DNA from: Flavobacterium akiainvivens
GTDB taxonomy: Bacteria > Bacteroidota > Bacteroidia > Flavobacteriales > Flavobacteriaceae
Length of the DNA: 64,000 nucleotides
Direction: 5' to 3'
Assembly: GCF_001278115.1 (NCBI RefSeq)
Contig: NZ_LIYD01000005.1
Coordinates: 3,313,717 to 3,377,716, forward strand
The position numbers and the translations under genes are program-made. Under the pieces are notes generated by a model. It made no database searches, was not told the DNA's origin, and saw only the letters and a program-made list of their open reading frames with translations. Of the stretch, positions 1 to 8,713 are shown piece after piece; the first letter of the stretch is position 1, and the number at the start of each line of letters is the position of its first letter.

Positions 1-441
1 GGCATAGTCTTTAGAAGCCAGCATCAGCTGCATGCTTTCGGGTGTGGTAATGAGCAGGTCGGGCATTTTGCTTTTTTGCTTAGCCCTTTCGGCAGATGAT
101 GTATCGCCGGTGCGGATGCCTACAGTCAGGCCGGTTTCAAGCCCGTCGGCCATGCGCTCTGCGGCCTGTTTTATCTCGATGGATAGTGCCCGTAGCGGGG
201 TTATCCAAATGGCTTTCAGGCCGGGTTTATGCTTTTTTTTATAGTCGGGGTTCTTTTTTATATAGTCCAGAATAACGGGTGCCCATAGTGCATAGGTTTT
301 TCCGCTGCCGGTTGGGGCATTCAAGAGGCCGTTTTTGCCCTGCAGGAACGCTGTCCACGTTTGGGTCTGGAACGGGAATGCCTTCCACCCGCGGCTTTCA
401 AACCATGTATGGGCTATGTTAAAAAGCTGGTCGCGGGTCAT
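1..441 (-). CDS. Ligase-associated DEXH-box DNA helicase (Lhr-type), N-terminal part, truncated by window edge
   Basis: Reading leftwards from an ATG at 441, the frame stays open to base 1 (147 codons). The protein begins with a Q-motif-like FPFQTQTW, then Walker A APTGSGKT near residue 40, motif Ia WITPLRAL and motif Ib TTPES, so this is the first RecA-like domain of a superfamily 2 DEXH helicase. Lhr-core helicases of this type unwind DNA with ATP and are found in repair clusters with an ATP-dependent ligase and a beta-CASP nuclease; both partners lie at 4.2-6.8 kb on the same strand. The DEXH box and C-terminal half lie outside the window. Function is family knowledge; identity is well supported by the motifs. 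Confidence 0.85.
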   Translation of the reverse strand, partial: MTRDQLFNIAHTWFESRGWKAFPFQTQTWTAFLQGKNGLLNAPTGSGKTYALWAPVILDYIKKNPDYKKKHKPGLKAIWITPLRALSIEIKQAAERMADGLETGLTVGIRTGDTSSAERAKQKSKMPDLLITTPESMQLMLASKDYA

Positions 442-486
442 GCTTACGGGTTTAAGGTTTAAAGTTTTTTAGGACGCATAAAAAGC

Positions 487-544
487 CTTCGACAAACTCA
501 GGCTGAAGTACTTGCGCAAATCGTCTACGCTCAGGTTGTCGAAG
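487..544. repeat. Inverted repeat CTTCGACAA/TTGTCGAAG
   Basis: Nine-base arms CTTCGACAA (487-495) and TTGTCGAAG (536-544) flank a 40-base spacer in the gap between the helicase and the nitrilase gene. This looks like a dispersed non-coding repeat rather than a terminator, since no T-run follows. Confidence 0.5.
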
Positions 545-590
545 CGCAACTTTAAAAACAACGCCCAACCCTTAACCACCAACCGCTTAA

Positions 591-2279
591 CTATTGCTTT
601 GGCTTTGTAGCCCTTGTGGTGGCAGGCTTAGCGGGTTTTGCACCGGTTATCCTTGGGCCACGGGCGGCACTGGCCTTAAGGGCTTTGGGTGCGTTTTCTT
701 TTTGTTCAGGTTCTGTAACAGGTTCCGGTTTTGGTGGGGCTACCGGTTGTTTTTTAAGCTTGTAGAGGTCGAGCCTGCGGTCTTTAAGTATGCGCACGCT
801 GCCAAACTCGTGCAGCTCTTTAAGCAGGTCCAGGTCTACGTCTACAATAATGGTCATTTCGGTATTTGGGGTGGCCTCAGCCTTTATGCCATTGCTGGGA
901 AACGAAAAGTCACTGGGCGTAAACACCGCAGTCTGGGCATACTGAATATCCATGTTGTTAACCCCCGGCAGGTTGCCCACACAGCCCGCAATGGCCACAT
1001 AGCATTCGTTTTCTATAGCACGTGCCTGGGCGCAGTGGCGCACGCGGGTGTAGCCGTTTTGGGTATCAGTTAAAAAGGGCACGAAAAGTATTTCCATGCC
1101 GTCATCGGCCAACAGGCGACTCAGCTCGGGGAACTCTACATCGTAGCAAATTACAATGCCTATCTTGCCGCAGTCGGTATCAAAGGTTTGTATGGTGCTG
1201 CCACCCTTCATGCCCCAGTAGTTTACCTCGTTTGGCGTAATGTGTATCTTGGTGTACTGCTCATAGGTACCATCGCGCTTACAAAGAAAGCCCACATTAT
1301 ACAGAACGCCGTCTTCCACAAGCGGCATGGAGCCGGTTATGATGTTGATGTTATACGAAATAGCCATTTCCTGGAAACGCTTGCGTATCGGCTCGGCATA
1401 ACGGGCAATTTCCCTTATGGCATCGGCTTCGCTAAGGTGGTTGAAGTCGGCCATAAGCGGCGCCACAAACAACTCAGGGAACAGCGCAAAATCCGACCCA
1501 TAGCCCGAAACGGCATCGATAAAGAACTCAGCCTGTTCATACAGCGCCTCTACATTAGCCAGGGGGCGCATTTGCCACTGCACCAGCCCCAGACGGATAA
1601 CGCTCTTACGGGCGTTGATGAGCTTGGGCTCCTTCTCATAATAAATATTATTCCACTCCATGAGCACTGCATAGTCCTGGCTGTCGTTATCGCCCTCCAG
1701 GTAGTTGCGCATAATGCGAATCACGTGGAAATCGTTACTGAGCTGAAACGACAGTACGGGGTCGTAAATCTCCTTAAGGCGCACCTTAGTTATGTAGTCC
1801 TTTGGGGTAAGCTCGCCGCTGTAGTCATTAAAATGGGGCATCCTCCCGGCGAAGATGATGCTCTTAAGGTTAAGCTGCTCACACAGTTCCTTACGGGCAT
1901 CATACAGGCGGCGGCCCAGGCGCAGGCCGCGGTAGGCGGGGTCTATAAATACGTCAATACCATACAATACCTCGCCATCATAATCGTGGGTATCAAAGGT
2001 ATAGTTGCCGGTTATTTTCTCATAGGTGTGGTTTGCCGTAGCCTTTTTAAGGTCTACAATAAGCGACAGCGCGCTGCCCACCACCTTGCCGTCTACCAGC
2101 ACTACCAGCTGCCCTTCGGGAAACATCTTCAACAGGCGCTTAATATCGGCCAGGCCCCAGTAGGGCTCATCCATATCCATATCGGCGCCGGTATAGGCGT
2201 GCTGCATACTAAGGCGCAGCTCTTTATAATCTTCTATTTTAAGGTTGCGCAATTCAACCTTGCTTATCTCTGCCTGCAT
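591..2279 (-). CDS. GNAT acetyltransferase-nitrilase fusion (carbon-nitrogen hydrolase)
   Basis: A 562-residue two-domain cytoplasmic protein. Residues ~8-200 form a GNAT fold with an acetyl-CoA loop-like YRGLRLGRRLYD near 116. Residues ~226-500 form a nitrilase-superfamily amidohydrolase with the Glu-Lys-Cys triad visible as E269 (FPEL), K344 (YTKIH) and C378 (VICYDVEFPE). The tail from ~510 is rich in Lys, Pro and Ala and probably disordered. Nitrilase-fold enzymes hydrolyse amide or nitrile C-N bonds through the Cys; the substrate cannot be read here. It stands alone on the minus strand, between the Lhr helicase fragment and the GH43 gene, interrupting the repair cluster. A 403-residue antisense frame over it is a shadow. 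Confidence 0.88.
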   Translation of the reverse strand: MQAEISKVELRNLKIEDYKELRLSMQHAYTGADMDMDEPYWGLADIKRLLKMFPEGQLVVLVDGKVVGSALSLIVDLKKATANHTYEKITGNYTFDTHDYDGEVLYGIDVFIDPAYRGLRLGRRLYDARKELCEQLNLKSIIFAGRMPHFNDYSGELTPKDYITKVRLKEIYDPVLSFQLSNDFHVIRIMRNYLEGDNDSQDYAVLMEWNNIYYEKEPKLINARKSVIRLGLVQWQMRPLANVEALYEQAEFFIDAVSGYGSDFALFPELFVAPLMADFNHLSEADAIREIARYAEPIRKRFQEMAISYNINIITGSMPLVEDGVLYNVGFLCKRDGTYEQYTKIHITPNEVNYWGMKGGSTIQTFDTDCGKIGIVICYDVEFPELSRLLADDGMEILFVPFLTDTQNGYTRVRHCAQARAIENECYVAIAGCVGNLPGVNNMDIQYAQTAVFTPSDFSFPSNGIKAEATPNTEMTIIVDVDLDLLKELHEFGSVRILKDRRLDLYKLKKQPVAPPKPEPVTEPEQKENAPKALKASAARGPRITGAKPAKPATTRATKPKQ

Positions 2280-2301
2280 AAAATTTCAGCCTCTCCCCCG
2301 G

Positions 2302-2322
2302 CCCCTCTCCAAAGGAGAGGGG
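2302..2322. repeat. Dispersed hairpin repeat (CCCCTCTCC-AAA-GGAGAGGGG)
   Basis: A perfect 9-bp stem with a 3-base loop just upstream of the fusion gene start. The same hairpin with the same leading GG occurs at 15823-15843, and a flipped shortened copy lies at 15900-15918, so this is an interspersed palindromic element of the genome. Confidence 0.7.
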
Positions 2323-2444
2323 AGTTTGGGGACGTTAAATGGTTAATGTTGTGCCGTTGGTGGCTTTTACCCAAATGTACGGAAAATGTTGTGTGGTAAA
2401 TCCTTACAAAAGGTTAAGGTTGTGGGGGAGGCTATTTCGCAATT

Positions 2445-2458
2445 CCGATAGCTATCGG
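2445..2458. repeat. Perfect 14-bp palindrome CCGATAGCTATCGG
   Basis: A perfect palindrome in the non-coding stretch 2323-2563 upstream of the GH43 gene. It could be a fragment of a dispersed repeat. No other gene or RNA is visible in that stretch. Confidence 0.4.
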
Positions 2459-2605
2459 GACACAAAGGAGGCTAAAGGTTTCGCATAGTCGTTAGATTAT
2501 AAAGTGAAGCTCACCGGGCTGTAAAGCAATCTGAAATCTAAAATCTGAATTCTGAAATCACTTATGGTATCTTTTACTATATTTGCTATACTATTCTGTA
2601 CTACT

Positions 2606-4150
2606 ATGATGAAACCAATCCTTCTGTGCCTGTTATGTGTGGGAACAATTTTCGCGCAAAGCGAGCCAAAATCCTTAACCTGGGGCGACCAGTACAACGG
2701 TACGTATAACAATCCGGTGCTTAACGCCGATTATTCTGACCCCGATATTATTAAGGCAGGCGATACTTTTTACATGGTCTGTTCTGATTTTCATTACATG
2801 GGCATGCAGGTGCTGGAATCTAAAGACCTGGTAAACTGGACGCTTATTAATCAAATATACAACCGCTTTGATTTTGCAGAGGGCTACAACACAATGCAAA
2901 AGTACAGCCAGGGCAGCTGGGCGCCCAGTATAAGGCAGCACAACGGGTTGTTTTATGTGTATTTCTGCACGCCGGAAGAAGGTGTTTATATGGCTACAGC
3001 CAAAGACCCTGCCGGGCAGTGGAGCCCGCTGGTTGAGGTAAAGCGCACCAAAGGCTGGGAAGACCCGTGCCCGTTTTGGGATGAAGACGGTACGGCTTAT
3101 CTGGGCCACAGCGTGCTGGGTGCAGGGCCTATAATTGTACATAAAATGAGCCCTGACGGCACAAAGTTGCTTGACGATGGGGTTGAGGTATACCGCGGTA
3201 ATGTGGCCGAAGGTACTAAGTTTTACAAACGAGGGGGCTGGTACTACCTTATAATTCCTGAAGGGGGTGTGGCTACGGGTGAGCAGGTGGCGCTGCGTTC
3301 TAAATCTATTTATGGGCCTTATGAGCATAAAATAGTGCTGGAACAGGGCAGTACGGCTATAAACGGGCCGCACCAGGGTGGGCTTGTAGAGCTGGAATCA
3401 GGCGAGGCGTGGTTTATGCATTTTCAGGATGTGGGCGCGCTGGGCAGGATTTGCCACCTGCAGCCTGTAAAATGGACGGATGGCTGGCCGCTAATGGGTA
3501 TTGATTATGATGGAAACGGCATTGGCGAACCGGTAGCAAATTATAAGAAGCCCGATGTAAGTAAGGCATACACTCCTGAATTTCCGGCAACGTCCGATGA
3601 ATTTGATAGTAAAAACCTGGGCTTTCAGTGGCAGTGGAACCACAACCCGATTGATAAAAACCGGTCGCTCTTGCAAAAGAAAGGGCACTTGTCTTTAACT
3701 GCCGCTAAGGCCGATGATAACAAGAATGCACCCAACACACTTACGCAGAAAATGGTGGGCAACAGCGGTACCGTTACCACCCGTATGGCTACCAAAGACC
3801 TGGCCGATGGGCAAAAGGCGGGCCTGTGCCTTGTGGGGCAAAACATCCACGAGGTGGGCGTTATAAAGAAAGGGGACAGGCTGTACTTTTATGCTTCTAA
3901 CAAAGGCGAGGCAGTAACAGGGCCTGAAGTGAACAGAGAATACGTGTACCTTAAAATGGATATTAACCTGAAAGGCAGTACGGTACTTTCTTATAGTACT
4001 GACGGTAAGGCCTACATACTAATTGGTACTAACTGCGAGATAGCTAACAGCAACTACTGGAAAGGCGCACGCCCGGCGCTATTCTCTTATAATGAAGTGC
4101 AGGAGGGTGGCACGGCGCATTTTGACTGGTTCCATTATACTTTTGAGTAG
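2606..4150 (+). CDS. Secreted glycoside hydrolase family 43 (beta-xylosidase/arabinofuranosidase type)
   Basis: The frame is open from 2564, but the ATGs at 2606 and 2609 place a clean signal peptide (MKPILLCLLCVGTIFA then Q) at the N-terminus, so one of these is the likely start. The five-bladed propeller shows the GH43 acidic triad: base in NADYSDPDI, modulator in GWEDPCPFW and acid in VAEGTKFY. The C-terminal ~190 residues resemble the beta-sandwich accessory domain found behind many GH43 catalytic domains. Family members release xylose or arabinose from hemicellulose. There is no T9SS tail and no lipobox, so a periplasmic location is likely. It points opposite to its neighbours and sits inside the repair cluster. 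Exact substrate is unknown. Confidence 0.88.
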   Translation: MMKPILLCLLCVGTIFAQSEPKSLTWGDQYNGTYNNPVLNADYSDPDIIKAGDTFYMVCSDFHYMGMQVLESKDLVNWTLINQIYNRFDFAEGYNTMQKYSQGSWAPSIRQHNGLFYVYFCTPEEGVYMATAKDPAGQWSPLVEVKRTKGWEDPCPFWDEDGTAYLGHSVLGAGPIIVHKMSPDGTKLLDDGVEVYRGNVAEGTKFYKRGGWYYLIIPEGGVATGEQVALRSKSIYGPYEHKIVLEQGSTAINGPHQGGLVELESGEAWFMHFQDVGALGRICHLQPVKWTDGWPLMGIDYDGNGIGEPVANYKKPDVSKAYTPEFPATSDEFDSKNLGFQWQWNHNPIDKNRSLLQKKGHLSLTAAKADDNKNAPNTLTQKMVGNSGTVTTRMATKDLADGQKAGLCLVGQNIHEVGVIKKGDRLYFYASNKGEAVTGPEVNREYVYLKMDINLKGSTVLSYSTDGKAYILIGTNCEIANSNYWKGARPALFSYNEVQEGGTAHFDWFHYTFE

Positions 4151-4166
4151 GAGCTGTAACTGAAAA

Positions 4167-5771
4167 CTACTTCGGTATCATTGCCTTCAAATCGTCAATA
4201 CTATTCGCTTCCTCAATGGTTTTATCGTGCCGCCAGCGCAGTATACGGGGGAAACGTGTAGCCACCCCGCTTTTGTGCCTTCCGCTAAAGGCAATGCCCT
4301 CAAAGCCAATTTCAAACACCAGCTTTGGGGTAACACTACGCACAGGGCCAAAACGTTCGAGCGTATTCTTCTTAATGTAATCGTCTACCATGCGGAACTC
4401 GGCATCGGTTAAACCGGAATAAGCCTTGGCAAACGTAACCAGCTCGCGGGTGCCGTCTTCCTTATCTTCCCACAAGGCAAAAGTATAATCAGTAAACAGG
4501 TTGCTACGGCGGCCGCTGCCCCGCATGGCGTATGTGAGCACGGCATCAATGCTAAACGGGTCCAGCTTCCACTTCCACCAGTCGCCCTTTTTACGGCCCA
4601 CCAGGTACGGCGAATCTTTCCGTTTAAACATAAGCCCCTCACTGCGCAACTCGCGTGCTTTGGCCTTTTCGTGCAGGGCATGGTCCCAACTGTCCAGGTC
4701 TATGCGTTCGCTTATCTGTAGGGGTGTCTGGTAGGCTTTTATGTCTTCATACAGCTGTTCTAAAAGCTTACGGCGCTTAATGTACGGATGGTTGCGGATG
4801 TCTTCGCCTTGCCATTCCAAAAGGTCGTAGGCACGGATGACCACAGGCGTTTTTTTAAGCAATGCCGCCGAAACTGTCTTGCGGCCTATGCGTGTTTGCA
4901 GGTCGTTAAACGAGCCTATGTTGCCGTCTACCCAGGGCAGGATTTCGCCGTCAATCACGGTTCCATCCGGAATCACATCAATAAAAACGGCCAGTTCAGG
5001 GTATTTATCGGTAACCAGTTCTTCGCCGCGGCTCCAGATGTACAGCTGCCCATTGCGCACAATGGTCTGGCTGCGGATACCATCCCACTTGTGTTCAGCA
5101 CTCCACTCAGCAACATCTCCCAGGTCTTCAGGCTCGCCCTCAATCGCATAGGCCAGGTAAAACGGGTAAGGGCGGCTCAGGTTGTCCTGTGCACTTTCTT
5201 CTAAAACCAGGTTGTGAAAACTAATGCGGGAAGGGTCCCACTCGCCCATAAGCTTGTAGGCCAGTACATCTTCGTCTACACCCGTGGCTTTACTCAGGGC
5301 ACGGGTCATAAGCTTCTGGCTTACGCCGATACGGAAACTACCGGTTATGAGCTTGGTAAATACAAAGCGTTCGTAGTAGTTAAGGGAGAGCCAGTTGCGG
5401 TGCAGGTATTCTTTTTTCTCATCATCGGTTTTCCGCTTCAGCGTAATCATTTCCTCTACAAATTCTGTAAGGCTCTTGTCGCTCTGCTCTTTAGAGGCGG
5501 GGATAACAAGGGCAATGGTCTCGGCCAAATCACCCACTATGTGATACGAATCTTCAAATAACCATAGCGGAATCTGCGCCAGTTCGGCAGCCCATTGGCG
5601 TAAAAGGGTAGTATTTACAGGCCGTGGCGGGCGGCGGTGCGAGAGTATGGCAATTGTCCACACACGGTCGGTATCACTCGCATTTTTAAAGTATTGCGTA
5701 AGCGCCTCCACCTTAACGTTGGTTTTATTAGAGCTGTCGAGGGTCTTTATCAGTTCGGCAAAGTTCTTCAT
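4167..5771 (-). CDS. ATP-dependent DNA ligase
   Basis: A 534-residue ligase with an N-terminal alpha-helical DNA-binding domain (~1-200), the adenylated lysine K228 in motif I (EHKWDG), motif III-like DGEILPW, motif IV EGLMFKRKDSPY, motif V KWKLD and a C-terminal OB domain ending in LRWRHDK. It seals 3'-OH/5'-phosphate nicks with ATP. Its ATG overlaps the stop of the upstream beta-CASP nuclease gene by four bases (5768-5771), so the two are translationally coupled. It belongs to the ligase, MPE nuclease, Lhr helicase repair set of many bacteria. Confidence 0.93.
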   Translation of the reverse strand: MKNFAELIKTLDSSNKTNVKVEALTQYFKNASDTDRVWTIAILSHRRPPRPVNTTLLRQWAAELAQIPLWLFEDSYHIVGDLAETIALVIPASKEQSDKSLTEFVEEMITLKRKTDDEKKEYLHRNWLSLNYYERFVFTKLITGSFRIGVSQKLMTRALSKATGVDEDVLAYKLMGEWDPSRISFHNLVLEESAQDNLSRPYPFYLAYAIEGEPEDLGDVAEWSAEHKWDGIRSQTIVRNGQLYIWSRGEELVTDKYPELAVFIDVIPDGTVIDGEILPWVDGNIGSFNDLQTRIGRKTVSAALLKKTPVVIRAYDLLEWQGEDIRNHPYIKRRKLLEQLYEDIKAYQTPLQISERIDLDSWDHALHEKAKARELRSEGLMFKRKDSPYLVGRKKGDWWKWKLDPFSIDAVLTYAMRGSGRRSNLFTDYTFALWEDKEDGTRELVTFAKAYSGLTDAEFRMVDDYIKKNTLERFGPVRSVTPKLVFEIGFEGIAFSGRHKSGVATRFPRILRWRHDKTIEEANSIDDLKAMIPK

Positions 5772-6811
5772 TGTGTACCTCCTTCCTCATCTTCTGCTTC
5801 GGCAGCAGTGCGGACTTCAGTGTCGCCCTCATCGCCTTCATACTGGGTGTGTTCGGTACGGGCATCATAGCCTAATTCGCGCAGGTAGGTGCTAAAAATA
5901 TCGCTATAGCCGTGGGTACAGATTATTTTTTCGGCACCGGTAGCGCGTATGCTTTCTAAAAGGCCGGGCCAATCGCAATGATCGCTCAGCACAAAACCCT
6001 TGTCTATTGCACGCCTCCTGCGGTGCCCCCTGAAGGCCATCCAGCCGCTTGCAGAACCCGTTACATAGGGTGTCATGCGGCGTATCCACGTGCTGCCGTG
6101 GGCGCTGGGCGGAGCCAAAACAATGCTACCCAATAGGTCTTCCTTTCTGGTTTCGGGGGTAATGCGTATGGTTTCGGGCAAATCCACCATCTGGCGGATA
6201 ACCTGCGTCATGTTCTCTACCGCACCATGTGTATATATGCGCCCGATATCCGGGTCAAGGTGTTTCAGCAGCCGTTGCGCCTTGCCCAGCGTATAGCCAA
6301 AGAGTATTGAGGTTTGGCCGTCGGCACGGTTTTGCGCCCACCAGCTGTTTACATCAGCCATAACCTCGGCCTGTGGAGTCCACTTAAAAGCGGGCAACCC
6401 AAAAGTGTTTTCGGTGATAAACGTATGGCATTTAACCACTTCGTAAGGGGTGGAAAGGCCGTCGTCTTCGGTTTTGTAGTCGCCCGTAAACACCCATACC
6501 TCGCCTTTATGCTCCACGCGCACCTGCGCGCTGCCCACTATGTGCCCGGCAGGATGAAAGCTGAATTTGACGCCGTTTATGGTAAACGTTTCACCCCAGT
6601 CCTTACCCGTTACGTTTATGTCTCCCAGCCTGTGGCGGATTATGGGCACGTTCATGTGCTGGGTTATGTAGCTGCCGTGGCCCCAGCGGGAGTGGTCGGC
6701 ATGCCCGTGTGTAATGATGGCCTTTGGCACAGCCCGCCACGGGTCGAGGTACACATCGGCCGCGGCGCAGTATATGCCTTTGTCGTTAAATGCCAGCAGG
6801 GGCTGCTTCAT
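5768..6811 (-). CDS. Ligase-associated metallo-beta-lactamase/beta-CASP DNA nuclease (MPE type)
   Basis: 347 residues. The metallo-beta-lactamase signature HGHADH (residues 35-40) binds two metal ions; further ligands are in FHPAGHIVGSAQ and FTGDYKTE. A beta-CASP region follows, with the late metal His in LSDHCDW. These ligase-linked enzymes are resembled by mRNA 3'-processing nucleases and SNM1/Pso2 but act on DNA ends. The C-terminal ~30 residues are acidic. The gene begins the minus-strand unit with the ligase. The next gene to the right is the foreign restriction cassette on the other strand. Confidence 0.9.
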   Translation of the reverse strand: MKQPLLAFNDKGIYCAAADVYLDPWRAVPKAIITHGHADHSRWGHGSYITQHMNVPIIRHRLGDINVTGKDWGETFTINGVKFSFHPAGHIVGSAQVRVEHKGEVWVFTGDYKTEDDGLSTPYEVVKCHTFITENTFGLPAFKWTPQAEVMADVNSWWAQNRADGQTSILFGYTLGKAQRLLKHLDPDIGRIYTHGAVENMTQVIRQMVDLPETIRITPETRKEDLLGSIVLAPPSAHGSTWIRRMTPYVTGSASGWMAFRGHRRRRAIDKGFVLSDHCDWPGLLESIRATGAEKIICTHGYSDIFSTYLRELGYDARTEHTQYEGDEGDTEVRTAAEAEDEEGGTQ

Positions 6812-6905
6812 GGGGTTTGGTTTTGTACTCTTAAAGTTACAAAACGTTGTGGTTGAGTGGTAAGGGGTTTTGAGAAGTTTAACGGAAGTATACCATTAAG
6901 TTGCT

Positions 6906-6913
6906 TACCTTTG
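6906..6913 (+). promoter_or_regulatory. Bacteroidota -7 box TACCTTTG upstream of vsr
   Basis: TACCTTTG matches TAnnTTTG exactly. It would start transcription near 6919, so translation from the TTG at 6901 is unlikely and the GTG at 6940 is the better start. No convincing -33 TTG is visible at the usual spacing. Confidence 0.5.
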
Positions 6914-6939
6914 TTACAGACTCTGAAAGTTTATTCGCG

Positions 6940-7395
6940 GTGGTTAAATTAGATACAACGGAGGAGAGGCGAAAAATCATGCGGGCTATCAAAAGTAAAG
7001 ATACGTCTGTAGAAGTCTTATTACGCAAAGCACTATGGAAACGGGGTTATAGATATAGAAAGAACGATAAAACTATAATTGGCACACCTGATATTGTTTT
7101 TAAAAAGTACCGCATTGCTATATTTATAGATAGCGAATTTTTTCACGGTTATAATTGGGAAATAAAAAAAACTAAACTACATGGTAACCGAGATTATTGG
7201 ATTGCAAAAATTGAGCGTAATATGGCTCGTGATAAAAAAGTAAACGAATCTTTATTATCAAAAGGATGGGTAGTCTTACGTTTTTGGGGATTTGATGTGA
7301 AAAAAAATTTACAGGGTTGTTTGAAAATTATTGAAACACAAGTAGATGAAATGAAGAAGAAAATTTTTTACATAGATAATGAAAAATTTCTTTAA
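6940..7395 (+). CDS. vsr: Very short patch repair (Vsr) endonuclease
   Basis: From the GTG at 6940 the product is 151 residues. It carries the Vsr core: RRKIMRAIKSKDT, ALWKRGYRYRKN, the catalytic Asp in GTPDIVF, and EFFHG in place of the commoner EFWHG. Vsr nicks 5' of the T in T:G mismatches that arise when 5-methylcytosine deaminates, protecting sites of a C5 methyltransferase, and such a gene follows directly. The frame is open back to 6901, but that stretch overlaps the predicted promoter. Base composition is much more AT-rich than the flanking genes, a sign of transfer with the whole cassette. Confidence 0.9.
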   Translation: MVKLDTTEERRKIMRAIKSKDTSVEVLLRKALWKRGYRYRKNDKTIIGTPDIVFKKYRIAIFIDSEFFHGYNWEIKKTKLHGNRDYWIAKIERNMARDKKVNESLLSKGWVVLRFWGFDVKKNLQGCLKIIETQVDEMKKKIFYIDNEKFL

Positions 7396-7410
7396 ATAAG
7401 TTTTTTCTTT

Positions 7411-7462
7411 AAATCTATTTCAATAGATTTGTAACCAATGTCCAACTTTGTCCAATTGGTTA
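7411..7462 (+). promoter_or_regulatory. Two palindromes (likely operator) in front of the methyltransferase gene
   Basis: A perfect inverted repeat with arms AAATCTATT (7411-7419) and AATAGATTT (7422-7430) is followed by a second with arms TAACCAAT (7432-7439) and ATTGGTTA (7455-7462). They fill the gap between vsr and the methyltransferase. Because the methyltransferase carries its own N-terminal HTH, these are plausible autoregulatory sites. Confidence 0.5.
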
Positions 7463-8679
7463 TGAAAAAATATTATACTGCCGAAGCATCTGAAATTATA
7501 GGTAAAAGCCAAAAAACAATTATAAGGTGGGATGATGAGGGTAAGTTAAAAGCTTTACGGGAGCCCGTTACAAATAAAAGGTATTATACTACTGATATGC
7601 TCCTTCCTTTTACAGATGATTTTCAAGCTGAATATATTTCTGAAAAATCAAACAAAGTAGTTCCACAGGAGCAATTTACTGTACTTGAGCTTTTTGCGGG
7701 TGCTGGTGGGCTGGCTATTGGGCTCGAACAAGCTGGTATTAAATGCGTTGCATTAAATGAAATAGATAAGTACGCCTGCCAAACTTTACGCGCTAACAGG
7801 CCTAAATGGAATGTCCTTGAAGGGGATATTAAGCAATATGATTTCTCAAATTATAAAGGGCAAGCTGATATTGTCACAGGTGGGTTTCCCTGCCAGTCTT
7901 TTAGTTATGCCGGTAAAAGATTGGGCTTAGAGGATGCAAGGGGTACGTTGTTTTATGAATTTGCCAGGGCTGTAAAAGAGGTTGAGCCTTTAATTTGTGT
8001 GGGAGAAAATGTAAGGGGGTTATTAAACCATGATGGCGGTAAAACGCTACAAGGCATGATTTCAATACTTGATGAAATTGGTTATAGGGTTATGCCGGTG
8101 CAGGTTTTAAAGGCAATTAACTATAAGGTACCTCAAAAACGTGAAAGGCTTATTTTAGTGGGGGTTCGAAAAGATATTGCTTTTGATTTTGAGTATCCTA
8201 AGCCCTATAAGCGTATCTATAACTTAGAAGATGCACTAAAACAGGGGGATTTATTCGATACTGATGTCCCTAAATCAATAGGTGCTAAATATCCTGTAAG
8301 TAAAAAAGAGGTATTAGATCTTGTGCCTCAGAAAGGTTACTGGCGTGACCTACCCATTGAACTTCAAAAACAGTTTATGGGTAAAAGCTTTTATTTAGGT
8401 GGCGGCAAAACAGGTATGGCACGCAGGATTGGCTGGGATGAACCTTGCCTTACCTTAACTTGTAGCCCTGCCCAAAAACAAACCGAACGTTGCCATCCTG
8501 AAGAAACGCGCCCGTTTACTGTACGAGAATATGCCCGTATCCAAACGTTTCCTGATAACTGGGAGTTTAAGGGTTCAGCTGCGCATCAATATAAACAGAT
8601 AGGTAACGCGGTACCAGTCAACTTAGGTAAGGAAATAGGGTATTCGTTAGTTAGCTTTTTGAATAAGTATTATTCATAA
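7462..8679 (+). CDS. dcm: DNA C5-cytosine methyltransferase with N-terminal MerR-like HTH
   Basis: The frame opens at ATG 7438, but that codon lies in a palindrome; the ATG at 7462 (MKKYYTAEA) is the more natural start. Counting from 7438, residues ~10-60 form a MerR/excisionase-type HTH (IIGKSQKTIIRWDDEGKL). The methyltransferase follows: motif I LELFAGAGGLAIGLEQAG, motif IV GGFPCQSFS with nucleophile C152, motif VI GENV, motif VIII QKRERL and motif X GNAVPV. It transfers methyl from S-adenosylmethionine to cytosine C5, protecting host DNA from the downstream nuclease. The fused HTH may let the enzyme repress its own operon, as known for some C5 methylases. Confidence 0.93.
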   Translation: MKKYYTAEASEIIGKSQKTIIRWDDEGKLKALREPVTNKRYYTTDMLLPFTDDFQAEYISEKSNKVVPQEQFTVLELFAGAGGLAIGLEQAGIKCVALNEIDKYACQTLRANRPKWNVLEGDIKQYDFSNYKGQADIVTGGFPCQSFSYAGKRLGLEDARGTLFYEFARAVKEVEPLICVGENVRGLLNHDGGKTLQGMISILDEIGYRVMPVQVLKAINYKVPQKRERLILVGVRKDIAFDFEYPKPYKRIYNLEDALKQGDLFDTDVPKSIGAKYPVSKKEVLDLVPQKGYWRDLPIELQKQFMGKSFYLGGGKTGMARRIGWDEPCLTLTCSPAQKQTERCHPEETRPFTVREYARIQTFPDNWEFKGSAAHQYKQIGNAVPVNLGKEIGYSLVSFLNKYYS

Positions 8680-8713
8680 ATAAATTCTTATATTGTGGCC
8701 AAATAATCCTCAT

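Noticed and set aside
1188..2399. 403-codon open frame antisense to the GNAT-nitrilase gene
   Set aside because: The minus strand has full catalytic motifs of two known domains; this frame has none.
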